DNA of 64,000 nucleotides from contig CM072512.1 of assembly GCA_036898135.1 (NCBI GenBank), positions 9,979,428-10,043,427 of the forward strand, written 5' to 3'. Shown piece by piece: positions 23,901-36,530 of the stretch. Position 1 is the first letter of the stretch; the number at the start of each line of letters is the position of its first letter. A program made the position numbers and the translations under genes. The stretch is from Oncomelania hupensis (Eukaryota > Mollusca > Gastropoda > Littorinimorpha > Pomatiopsidae). The notes beneath the pieces were generated by a model that ran no database searches, was not told the origin of the DNA, and worked only from the letters and a program-made list of their open reading frames with translations.

Positions 23901-26900
23901 TCAAGCGGCACGCGGAAGGCCCACAGCATCAACAATTACAAGGCTTTGGAGAAGAAAAAGAAAATTGTGGCAGCAAATCAATCTATCGCTGGATTCTTCA
24001 CATAATATCCAAAAGGATGAATGCAAAAACAAAAGGTAGTAAAAGTAAATTACTGAAATAGTAATAGTAATTCTGAAATTTGAAAAAGCTAATACGGAAA
24101 CTTCAAATTGAGGGTAGGCATGCCTGAATATGGATTAAAAAAATATTAGGGTCACTTGTATTACGGCCTAACAAACTTACCACCATACTAGAAATAATGC
24201 TATGTTCCATGCTCCAGCCTTTGGAGTATTCAAGATAAAGGCACAGTAAATGTAAAGAGTACCCCATGTTTGAAGTAGATACATAAACATATTTGGTTGT
24301 GTTTTCGGTGACTTTTTTTTATTGAATCGCTCTTATATAGTTCTGAAAGTGTTAAGCAATGGCCTGGACTCCGTAACAGTACTCGTGTATGCAGGCGTGG
24401 TTTTTTCAGAGAAGTAACTTGAGGCTAGCGGACAAAGACGGCAACTGGCCGATCCATATAGCAGTACAGCAAGGCTTTGGCCACTTGACCTGGTGCCAGC
24501 TTTGCATGCTTGGCGTGTCTGCGTTGGACCAGGTCAACAACCATGGATACACACCATTCAAGCTAGCAGCTTCTTACGACTCCAATAGGTAAGGAAAACC
24601 AGGAGATATGAGAACACTATGGAATTATTATAGTAAAGTAATTCTGCTTAACAATATAGATATTTTTGATTTTTATTTTGACCAGATAGCAGATAACAAA
24701 CTTTATTTGGTCACTTTTATACGGGTCAGTGGTGCATTTTAGCGAAGTTGTAATCTTGATTTTGTGGTCCTCATTCGGCTCTTTGCAGTCCGCTGGACCC
24801 TGTAAGCAATGAATAACTAACTAAAACACACACACTTAACACCAAAGGCAAAGCTTAAAGGAGTACATACACATATTTAACAGGTAAGACATTAGATTCA
24901 GTTACAATTTGGCCAGTGTTAGGATAGTAAGAAGACATTATTATTGCAATGGCAATAAATCTTAAGAATTTACAATCAGCTTTAATATGACTACATGAAA
25001 TGGCCGCAGCTTAGTACTAGCAGCTAGGGCATTTTTATTTGTTAAAATTATTATTATTTATTGTATGAAGTGCAGTAGCTAACGCACTGCTAGTTTGGAT
25101 TGTATTCACTATGATATAGCATGAGGTAAAGGTGTTCCAGTAACCTTTTGGTCGTTGGGGATGGAGGCGTTTGGAACCTCCATTTTCTCTAGACCAGCCT
25201 AATGAGGGCAGTGCCCATTTTCTCGTCCTCACTGCCTTTTCTTCCCCAGTAGCGCATTCAGATTTTGTGAGATTTACTCTATGTAAATGTAATTCATTAT
25301 TCACACCAACTCAGTGCCTATGTGAGCAGCACTCTTAGGTTCTCCCACATTTTGCTGGCTGTGAGCTATTTATAGCTTGCCTACACCCTCCCTTCCAGTG
25401 AAAGGAAAGGAAAAAAGAGCACTGGCGAAGCTATTTATAGCTAGCCTGGCTGAAATAGCTTCAAAACCTAAAAGCTTTGGTTGAGTCGGTGTGTATTATT
25501 TTCATTATTGATTCTAAACAGAACCAGGTACCCTTTCAGGGCTGGGTGAGCTGCGGTGTGTTTTGCGCTTGTTTCATTCTATAGTACTAGCCCATCCCAT
25601 ATATTTCTGCCCTATAGATATATTTTTCTACACTTATTTATTCATTTCTATTCATGTTGTGCAGTCACAAGGAGTTGATGAAAGAACTGGAATGGCTTCG
25701 CAAACATCCAGGCGTGACGGATGTGAAGCAGCATGCCAACCAGTTGTGGTACTACAACCTCTTCATCCCGTTCGTGCTGTACGCAGTGGCCATCATGTTC
25801 ACACTCATCTACCCCATCTTTCAAACTCTCGTCTTTTTCCCTGTGGTCGCCTACACAGGTCACTTGATGGGCACCAGTTTTCATCGTTTGCACCACGTTA
25901 GCAGGTCAGTCATGGTGCTGATGATTGCAATAATGATAATGACGAAGATGATGATGATGATGAATGTCTAAATAGTGCACACATTTTCAAGATGGTTCAT
26001 ACTTTGAAGTAGGTAATATTTAACATTAGTTTATAAATATGTAGAGTTTATGGTTTCATGTAGAAAATAAGTTAGCTAAACCCAAAACTTCATTCCGTTA
26101 ACAGCAATGTTTTGTGGTACAGGACGCAGTCAATATAAAAATTTCAAAAATAAAAATTCGATTTTCTTTCCGTCTTCTAATAGCGATCTCCCTGCCTTTA
26201 CACCACCTGTTTGAGTGATGGATGTGTGTTTGGTGTGTGTGAGGGTGGATGAGACAGGTGAGGATGAGACAGGTGAGCGTGTATGTTGGTATAGATCGCC
26301 GCGCTTTGAGCCTGAATGATTTGGGGAAAGGCGCGTATAGCATCCTGTATTATTATTATTATTGTTTGTTTCTAAATGTTTAGATGATGTTCACTGAAGG
26401 CCGTGTTGTTGTGTTTGACTTAGGTACCCAGACCCTTACTTCCTGGGAGCCTTCGCCGCTGGTATGGCTCACACCTTTCTCTGCCATTTCTTCGTTATAC
26501 TGCCTAGTATCCTTTGACTTTTCATGTGTGCAGCAGCAATGAGAGTGGTTGAAAAGTAAGTCCCTATTGAACATGGCTGGTCCCTTTTGTAACTAATACT
26601 GCGCTTGCAATGAAACCAACTGTGTGGTCATCCTTACAGGGGTAGAATTCCATCACTGATCTCTGATTTCGTCTCCGTGACGAGAGCAACTCTATATAAG
26701 GTGTAGTCGCAGCTTGTGGTGCACTGAAACACAACCTACCTAATATCAGTTCTTTTGGTTTTTAAACCGGAGTACCCACAAAAATACCCTAAGACGTTGC
26801 CCTAGTCGAAAGTAAATAATATTCGGATAAAAGTAGGTAGGCCCACCTACTATGAGCGATGTGGGGACACACGCTGTGCACAGTGGAATTCACCCATTTT

Positions 26901-29900
26901 CAAAACGCAATTTCTTCAACCATAATGCACAGATTTGTTTAAAATATTAAATTTCTAAAAGCACAATAGTTTTATTTGCCTTCCGTGTATTTTTGATCAA
27001 TGCAATAACTACAATCCCTACACTAGAACGCATTGACTGCAGTGCCTTGAAGCGGAAAATTTTCCCGTGGCCATGTTTTTCATCTGGGTCAAGTTAGCAG
27101 AACGTTTGGGTGTTCCCCGAAAAAGCGTCACGAACTTTCCGCCTCTCAACCAATCAGAATGAATCTTATACCGATGGAAAGCTTATTTCCGTGGCTGTGA
27201 CGTCATGGGTGTTTCGTATTAATATTTTATTTTTTTCAAGGCAAAATATTAAGTTAAAACAGAGGCATCACTTTCTTCTTTAAATATTTTCGTTACCCCG
27301 AAACGAATTATAATGTATCATATATGCAAAGAAAGGTCTTTTTTTGCTCTTTTTAATGGTATAAATTATGACCCGGAAGTATTAGCGGCGGAAGATCCGT
27401 GACCCGAAAATCGGTGAACCCCGCAGAACAACTTCAATGGTTTGTGTGCTAACGGAAGTACAGAAACTTTGGACTCGATCCGTTCAATTCTTAGTAAGTA
27501 CTCTTCGATAGTTCGTTTTTTAAAATTAAATTGATATTTGTATGAATATTTGCTTGTTTTGTTTTGTAAGTATCCTTTGTATTTGGCGAAAGATTTGTCA
27601 CAGAATGATCGTGTTACGTTGAAACGCGTACGAAAGTATGTCGGAAGCGTGTACGATAGATCTAATCGTTTCGATTTGCAAAGTATTCAATAATAGAGTT
27701 TATTTACCTTTGATTTGAGTTTGCATTGTTGTTAGGAGAGGCTTTGTATAACGTTGATGATTTGCGTTAGTCGATATTGATGTAGAATATTCTGGATCTG
27801 CGTGTTTACTCTCGATAGAAATTTCCCGATGCATGTCGAGGCAAGAGGACGTTCGGGAAGGAGAAATAATAATGTATGACGTAAGTCAGTGATGACGATC
27901 TTTAGTTCGATTGGTGGCAGTACGTCATTTCTACGGTATTCGAAATCTTTCCGGAAAAGAGAGAGGTTATTTAATCGTGTGCCGAGATTGTTGTAGAAAT
28001 AGTAAAGTTGTTGATAGTGATTTGGAAAGTTGCTGTGAAAGTTGTTGAGTTGAATTGAGAATTGTATGCAGTTGTTGATGTGTGCTGAATAAAAGTGGAA
28101 AACTTCATACGTCGACTTTGTGACTTGTATGCTGTTTGGACGGGCTGTGTGAATAAACGAATCTGAGTTACACCTTATCAGGACTTCAGCATCGGGGCTG
28201 AATCAAATACTGATAAAGAAAAACACCATCATCAAACAGAGTGTAACATTTTGGGGGCCAAGCCGGGATTCACGCCATAGCCAAGGGTTCAACTGCTACA
28301 ACAAGCGAGTCAACGTTACGAGAGGCAGTCATCGAGGGTAGCCGCCAACGAGTTGCGTCGAGAGGGGCCAACATACTGGGACTACATCCGAGGGATTCGG
28401 GTTGACTGCAAGGGCGTGTAGTCGCTGAAGAGTTGCTTCGTGAGCGAACAACAGTCGGGACTACGTGGCTGCCGTAAGACTACGTCGAGGAACAGTCTCG
28501 GAGCTACATCGCCAGTGTTACAGAGAGCGACGAGCGGACGTCGCGTCTACTTCAGCACAGGAGCGTATACATCAACACCAGCGTGGTGCAGCGTCGCATA
28601 CGACGAGGACAGCGGGGCCTGCGTCAGCGAAAGCGACTAGTGACAAGCATCAGCGCTACTGCAGAAAGCGTGCTGTTCTAGAACAGTCTAGAAAGGTACA
28701 GCACAGTCAAGAACTTTCCAGAAAAAGAACTCTACAGTCAAGAACTTTCTAGAAGAAGAACCTTCCAGAAAAGAACTTTCTTTAAAAGAACTTTCCAGAA
28801 GCATCAAGATGGCTGACTTCTGGCAGAAAGGGGTTGAACTGAATCTAAAAGGCAAGCAGCTGACGGAGTACGTCAAGTCTCAGGAGAGAATACGAGAAAG
28901 AGAATTGGAAGAGAAGCGTCTAGAAAAAGAAATAGAACTAGAACAGAAGCGTCTAGAAATTGAACAGCAGCGGCAAGAAAAAGACAGAGAATTCGAGCTG
29001 AAGCGTCTTGAGTTCCAGCTAGAAATGGCGCGTATCCAGCAACAGCAGAATGCGCCACAAGTTATCAGTGACAACACGGCTCCAAAATTGCCAGCTTTCG
29101 TCGACGGGAAGGACCAGATCGACAGCTATCTGGCCAGATTCGAAAGGTTCGCCGAAAGCTCCAATTGGCAACCTCGAGACTGGGCGATTCGACTAAGTGC
29201 ACTTCTGACGGGGCAAGCTCTCGAAGTTTACACCAGACTGTCGAACGATGACGCCAAAAACTACGACGTCTTGAAAGAGGCCCTGTTGCAGTGCTACAAC
29301 TTTACAGAGAAGGGCTACCGTAAACGCTTCCGTGAATGCCGGCCTAAGTCAGACGAGACGCCAAAGCAGTTTGTGGAGCGCCTGTCGTCATATCTACACA
29401 AGTGGGTGGAGTTATCAGGCGAAACGAAGTCTTACGACAGTCTCCATGACCTGATCGTGAAGGAACAATTTCTCAATGCCTGTCACAAGGACCTAGCGAC
29501 CCACTTAGAAGAACAAAAGCTGCAGACGCTTAAAGATGTGACTGAGGCTGCTGAAAGATATCTCATCGCTCATGGGAAGACCCTGGGGCCACCCAGCGCG
29601 ACGAAACATTTTCAGAAGACTGGAAACCATGTGAACCAGATCCAGGGGAGCCAGACGAACCAGAGACAGACGGACTCCACGCCTCCTCCCAGGGAAGGGC
29701 ATTCAAGAGGCTGTTTCACTTGCAACGCTACAGACCACAGAGCGGCTAACTGTCCTCAAAACAAAAGTAGCGGACAGCGGAGCAGTACGGACAATGCAGC
29801 GGCGGGCAACCGACAGAGACGTTTCTCCAATCTACGGCAAACCAGTAGATCTGACCATCAAGTGTGCGGCGGGAGCGTCATTCTTCCGAGTGAGACCGAG

Positions 29901-32900
29901 CGCGCAGCTACTCCCGCGGACGTGCAAGAGTGCATAACCGATGGCCAACTTCTCCTTGCCAACGGGAAATCCATCCCCGTCGTCGCCAGCGCAGCTGTGA
30001 CCGTACAGAACATGCCTGTTTCCAAGGGACGCGTCGGAAATCATGAAGTGACTGTTTTAAGAGACTCTGGCTGCAGTGGGGTCATCGTCAGAGAAGACCT
30101 AATCGCTAAAGAACAGTTCACTGGCGATTCAAAATGGACACTTATGGCCGACAGCAAATGTGTGAAAGCGCCAGTTGCAAAAATTCATGTCAACACCCCT
30201 TTCTACATAGGCGAAGTCGAAGCGGTTTGCCTGAAGAAGCCGCTGTATGATTTGATGATCGGGAACATCGACGGCGCGAGACGACCCGACGACCCCGATC
30301 CAGAATGGAGTCCTGCCTCAACCCAACACGTCGAAGTTGTGGAGGAGGATCCATTGCCGTTTCCCGATGGAGACCTTACAGAGCTGCTACGGGACAATGT
30401 GGTTACTCCGGCTCAGCCCTGCCGACCAGAGATCGTCGGTGCTGTTACTACCAGGGCCCAGGCCAAGAGAGACAAGACGTCTACGCCACTGAAGGTCGCC
30501 GACAACTCTAAAGCTGCCATCGTGGACAGAGATAAGCTGATCCAGCTCCAGGAAGCTGATAGTACTTTAAACAAGTACAGGAACCGCCAAGACCACGTGA
30601 CCAAAGGCAGTGGTACGGTCTATTTTGAGGTGAAGGCCAAGATCCTGTATCGAATCTTCCAGCACCCGAGGGTCAACGGAGGGAAACCACTACGTCAAGT
30701 CTTGGTACCGTTACCCCTAAGGCGCCAGGTGATGGAAGTAGCGCATGACTCAATCATGGGAGGTCACCTAGGCATCAAGAAGACGTCAGACAAAATACAG
30801 GCGGTGTTCTACTGGCCAGGGCTTCATGCGGACGTCAGCCGTTTCTGCCGATCATGTGACATTTGCCAGAAGACCATACCTCGAGGAAGGGTCCCGAAAG
30901 TACCTATGCAGAGGATGCCTTTGATCGACCGACCTTTCAAGAGGGTGGCCTTAGACTTAATCGGCGAAATAAGACCTCCGAGTGAAGAAGGTCATCGGTG
31001 GGTACTGACTTTAGTGGACTATGCGACTCGGTACCCAGAAGCAGTGCCTCTGAAGAAGATTGACACTGAAACTGTAGCAGAGGCACTGGTGGACATGTTC
31101 AGTAGACTTGGAGTGCCTGAAGAAATTCTGACAGACCTCGGGACGCAGTTCGTCTCTGACTGCATGAAGGAGGTCAACAGACTGCTGAGCATCCGGCATT
31201 TGACTACGACACCCTACCATCCGATGTGCAACGGGCTCGTCGAAAAGTTCAATGCTACGCTGAAGTCCACCTTGAAGAAACTGTGCAGCGAGCAGCCCAG
31301 ACAATGGCATCGCTACATTAACGCCTTACTATTCGCCTACAGAGAAGTACCGCAGGAGTCCACCGGCTTCTCTCCGTTCGAGCTGCTGTACGGAAGAACC
31401 ATCCGAGGGCCGATGCACATCTTAAAAGAACTGTGGACGAAAGAAGTAGACACCCCAGAGGTGAAGAACAGTTACCAGTACGTGTTTGAGCTACGGGAGA
31501 AGCTGGAGCAGACTCTCGAGATAGCCAGAGAAAACCTGAAGAAATCCCAGGACTGTGGAAAGCACTACTATGACCGTAGGGCTGTGAACAGGAAGTTTAA
31601 ACCTGGCAACAAAGTGCTGGTGCTGCTACCTACCGATCATAATAAGTTGCTGATGCAGTGGAAAGGCCCGTACGAAGTGGAGACCGTGGTGGGGATCAAC
31701 GACTACAAGGTGAAGGTCGGCCAGCATTCCAAAATATACCACGCCAACCTCCTTAAGCTGTACGTGGAGAGGCCGCCAGAGACTGTACATGCAGCAACAG
31801 CAGCTGTGACCGACGACAGCTTTGACAGCGAAGAACTGTTGGAACTGGGAGACTTCCATAGCAAAGACGGCATCGATGACGTTAAGCTAGGACCAGGCTT
31901 GACGGAAGGTCAAAAGTTGGAGCTCAAGGACCTTATGGGCGAATTTCCCCATAGCTTCAGTGATGTCCCAGGCTCTACGACTTTGGTCGAACATGAAGTC
32001 CACACCCAGACCTGGAAGGAGCATCTGCAGACCTTGAGGGAGCTGTTCCACCGTCCCGCAGAAGCCAACCTGACCGTGAGACCCAGCAAATGCATCCTGG
32101 GAGCTGACAACGTCGACTGCGTCGGACATCCGATGGAAGAAGGAGACAACGGAGGACGCACTGATTCCAGGGAAGCCCACGTGATCATCGTCTTTGACCC
32201 TGGGCCGATGACGACCGCAACTGACGAGGGCGTCGTTTCCTTGCGAACGAAAGAACATTGACTGTGTGGACGAACTAAGAATATTGGTAATGACAGACTT
32301 GAAAATGAAAAACATTGATCGTGAAGGTAAACTGTGAACATTGACATTATCCAGGCAGATTTGAAGATGAAAACCATTGACTCTGTGTAGATAAGCTGAG
32401 CGCAATTACAGTATTCAGAAAGTCTTAAATTAGTTTCAATTGAGGACTTTGTTTGTGCATTACGTTTCAACGTTGTTGAAAGAAATTAGGTAAATTTCTT
32501 CTTGAGTGGGGGGTTATGTTACGTTGAAACGCGTACGAAAGTATGTCGGAAGCGTGTACGATAGATCTAATCGTTTCGATTTGCAAAGTATTCAATAATA
32601 GAGTTTATTTACCTTTGATTTGAGTTTGCATTGTTGTTAGGAGAGGCTTTGTATAACGTTGATGATTTGCGTTAGTCGATATTGATGTAGAATATTCTGG
32701 ATCTGCGTGTTTACTCTCGATAGAAATTTCCCGATGCATGTCGAGGCAAGAGGACGTTCGGGAAGGAGAAATAATAATGTATGACGTAAGTCAGTGATGA
32801 CGATCTTTAGTTCGATTGGTGGCAGTACGTCATTTCTACGGTATTCGAAATCTTTCCGGAAAAGAGAGAGGTTATTTAATCGTGTGCCGAGATTGTTGTA

Positions 32901-35900
32901 GAAATAGTAAAGTTGTTGATAGTGATTTGGAAAGTTGCTGTGAAAGTTGTTGAGTTGAATTGAGAATTGTATGCAGTTGTTGATGTGTGCTGAATAAAAG
33001 TGGAAAACTTCATACGTCGACTTTGTGACTTGTATGCTGTTTGGACGGGCTGTGTGAATAAACGAATCTGAGTTACACCTTATCAGGACTTCAGCATCGG
33101 GGCTGAATCAAATACTGATAAAGAAAAACACCATCATCAAACAGAGTGTAACAGATCGAGTCGATGGCAGACATTTCTTGTGGTAGTGCAAGTGAACAGT
33201 GGTCTTCCTAAGATCGCACGGTTTCTTATTCAGTACACCAAATAATCAGCAATCATTTTGTGTCGAAATATTACAAATTAATTGTAATATATAAATTTTT
33301 TTCTCGACCTAAAATGTGCGATAAGTATTTCATTTTTAAATTCAAATGCAATCAAGAACAATAACTCTTTGTTGACATTAGCCACGTAGGCCTAATGCAG
33401 TTTCATTTTGTTTTTGCTTGCAAGCTTTCGACCCATACAGTAAATCTTTAGGTAGCTACCTACGTTATTGTTCTGCTGTTTTTACAGCATTGATACATAA
33501 GGAAAGTTTTTAAAATGTATATTTTGTTAGTGCCAAATGCAATGACTCAGCTTGTAGGTATACAACTCTACCCTGTATGATCGTTTATCTCAGTTCTTTT
33601 GCAATTTTTACTTTTACTACCTATTGTTTTTTGCACTCATCCTTTTTGATATTAAGCGAAGCAATCAGTGATAGATTGATTTGCTGCCACAATCTTCTTT
33701 TTCTTCTCCAGTCTCGTAATAATTAAATTAGTGTGTGTGCACTTGATCTATTTGGTTACTTTTAAAAAATACTTCACGTTGTTTTCAGGTCTTCCACCGC
33801 ATAATGTGGGCCACTTCATTCAAACCTGCATGTACCAGTGGCGTTCTGCAAAGACCCAGGCAGATAACATTCAGGCCTTCTTGAGGAAGAAGATTGACCT
33901 TCTTTTTGAATTGAACTGTTATTCTCCTCCACTCCTGCTGCCTTGGACACTTGTGTGTGTGTGTGTGTGTGTGTGGGCGCGTGCGTGTGTTTTTTTTTAA
34001 CAGCTGCCAAAATAATAAATGAATAATAAATAAATAATAATTGTAATAATAAGGTGTGTATGATTATTTGTAACTTTTTTTTTTTTTACACATTGCATTT
34101 TTACTTGAAAATGACCCAGAAAAGTGTTTGTGATAAAATAAAGTTAAATTGGTGAAATTCATTTTTCATAAATGAGTCGTATTGCCATTGCAAAAACTGG
34201 GCGAAAGGCCATTTTTTAACCATAATAATTTTTTCCACAGTAGTTTGCCTGCTTTGAGAAAAAATAAGGCCAATGACAGTAATACAGACAGTACATTTTA
34301 GCACTTGGCAGACTTATATCTGCAGTATTAAATAAAATATAAGTTCTCAAAAATGGCCGTTTGTTCAATTTGCTCATCGTACGTGTTTTGTCCAACTTTC
34401 AAGCCATGTATCTCCTATTCTATTGATCACATTATCTTAATAGGTTGCATACTTTCATTTGACATCAATACCAACATATACAGCAAATTTCAAGTCAATC
34501 AGAAAATTTTATTTTTTGGGTGATTTTGCAGATTGCACAAAATATCATTTTCATATCGCTATATATATGGCATTTGGCATCTAAGAAATAAGAAAACCAT
34601 TGAGAGTACAAGTCCTAACTAATGACAGTAGTCATGCAAGTTTTCAGGAATCTGTAATTAGCCATTAATTTCCTATGAATTTTCAAAGCTACCCTGTCGT
34701 GTGAAAATGTGACCGTTTCCATCGCTGAAATTGCATAAAATGTCATTTTTGAACCAGTGTACCTCTGCTATTTAACATTAGTATGGTCTAAAAAAAATGC
34801 AACTAAATGGCAATAGTGGTGACAAAAAGAATACAAAAATTGAGTACTCTATCTTTAATTTTGAATTTTTTATGAATTTTCAAATATGCCTTTATGCGCA
34901 ATTTGCCCTTTTGCGACATTTTCTGCTAAATTCAGGCGGCCGTATCTCCTATTCTATTTGAGATACAGCTATGATATTTTGCAGTTTTTCATAGCTCATC
35001 AGCATTTACTATTCCTGCAAATTTCAATTTGATAGAGTAATTTTGAAAAAATAAGTGGTACTACCTAATAAAAGTAATGCCCTGAGGCAGGATCGATCCC
35101 ACACCTGAGGTTTCTAGCCTATGGACTTAGTCCGGCCTTAGATCACCTGGCCACAAGGCTCACTCACTTAGCCAAAAGGGAAAACACTCATGCAAAATAA
35201 AATCTCTTTATTTTATACTTGCTTATAAAAAAACACCTGCGATAAATGTTACATAAGAGATAGGTGCTTGTGGTAATGCCGGGAATCGGAATTCCAGCTT
35301 TTTAATTTGCGTTCTGGTTGCCACCATTGCTGGAAGAAAATAGATGTCTTTCTGCAGCCAAAGAACGGGAAGTCGACAGTAGTATCTATATAGGAAAAGT
35401 TCAGGCAGACATCCACATGCACTTGTAATAACATGCCTAACAAAACAACAACAAATTTTCTGTTACCTAAAAACTCAAAAATCCTTAGGAAAATATTTTT
35501 TGGACACCAAATGCACACTATATTTTTGAGACAATTCTTAATCATAATAACAATAATAAATGAATTTATGAAGCTGACGCGTCTTTGCAGATACCAGTGA
35601 TTTGAGGAGCAGGAAATTTTCGCAGCTGTGTGTTGGTTAAGTATTTAGTGCTACTAATTCACCTACAGCTAGAGCATTGTATGTGTTGATACTACTACTC
35701 ATGATAATAATGATGTTTATAATTCTTCTTCAATAATTTTAGGGCTGATGTTGTACACTCTCATGGTTGCCCACAGAGCTGCATGCCAGACAGGTCAAAC
35801 GCTTTCTTGAAATCTACAAACACATGATATAGATGTTGTAGGTTATTCTGAGGTTGAAAATCTGTTCAGTGGTACTTTGCTCTGCCCTGAATCCACTTTT

Positions 35901-36497
35901 TCAGCCCATAGTACTCGTGCTGCTAGCACATCAGCTGCTTTTAATAGGGATGCGAATATTGACAACATATTGAATGCAGCTGGCTGGTCAAAAGACAGCA
36001 CCTTCAAGAGGTTCTATCTAAAACCTGTACAGAAGCAAAAGTGTTTGTCACAGGCTGTTCTTGAAAAATATGTACATCAGTCATCATGAATAAATATCTG
36101 TTTTCAATTGATTGTTCATGGTCCTACATTATGATAATTGTGGCTTGTGTTCCTCATCACTAAATCTCATATGTATCCAGCTGCCGACCAATCAGTAGAG
36201 GTTGCAATAATTATTAAATTAAACGAGGCTTACCTAAGGTGAAGTTTAATTAGAATTATTGTGAGTATGTTGATTGGGAGGCAAGGGTATCATATGCCCG
36301 CCCTTCTACTTTGTACTCATAATGATTCTGATTCCCACCCAAGTAAGCCTTGTTCAAGGTAGAGGAACACTCACAGCTAAATCCTGGTGCGTAACACGTG
36401 CGAATTCTCATATGATACCCTTGCCTCCCAATCAACATACTCACAATAATTCTAATTAAACTTCACCTTAAGTAAGCCTAGTTTAATAATAATAATA

Positions 36498-36530
<33 letters not shown>

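Larger units (their letters stand above)
27612..33153 (+). mobile_element. Ty3/Gypsy-type LTR retrotransposon, copy 2 (RT-deleted)
   Basis: Two 637-bp LTRs, apparently identical, with TG...CA ends and the direct repeat GATCG at 27607-27611 and 33154-33158. It sits in intron 6 of the palmitoyltransferase gene in the sense orientation. The layout equals copy 1: primer-binding site, leader with heat-shock-type pentamers, one gag-protease-integrase frame ending in an RT remnant, and a purine tract. The two copies share the same RT deletion but differ in the U3 part of the LTR and in the length of the gag coiled coil, so they are separate insertions of one lineage, not a segmental duplication. Confidence 0.93.

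Noticed and set aside
33731..34000. Open frame LPPHNVGHFIQTC... after a TTTTCAG acceptor as an extra exon of gene 1
   Set aside because: No donor site follows, it runs into a (TG)n repeat, and exons 6 and 7 join in phase without it.
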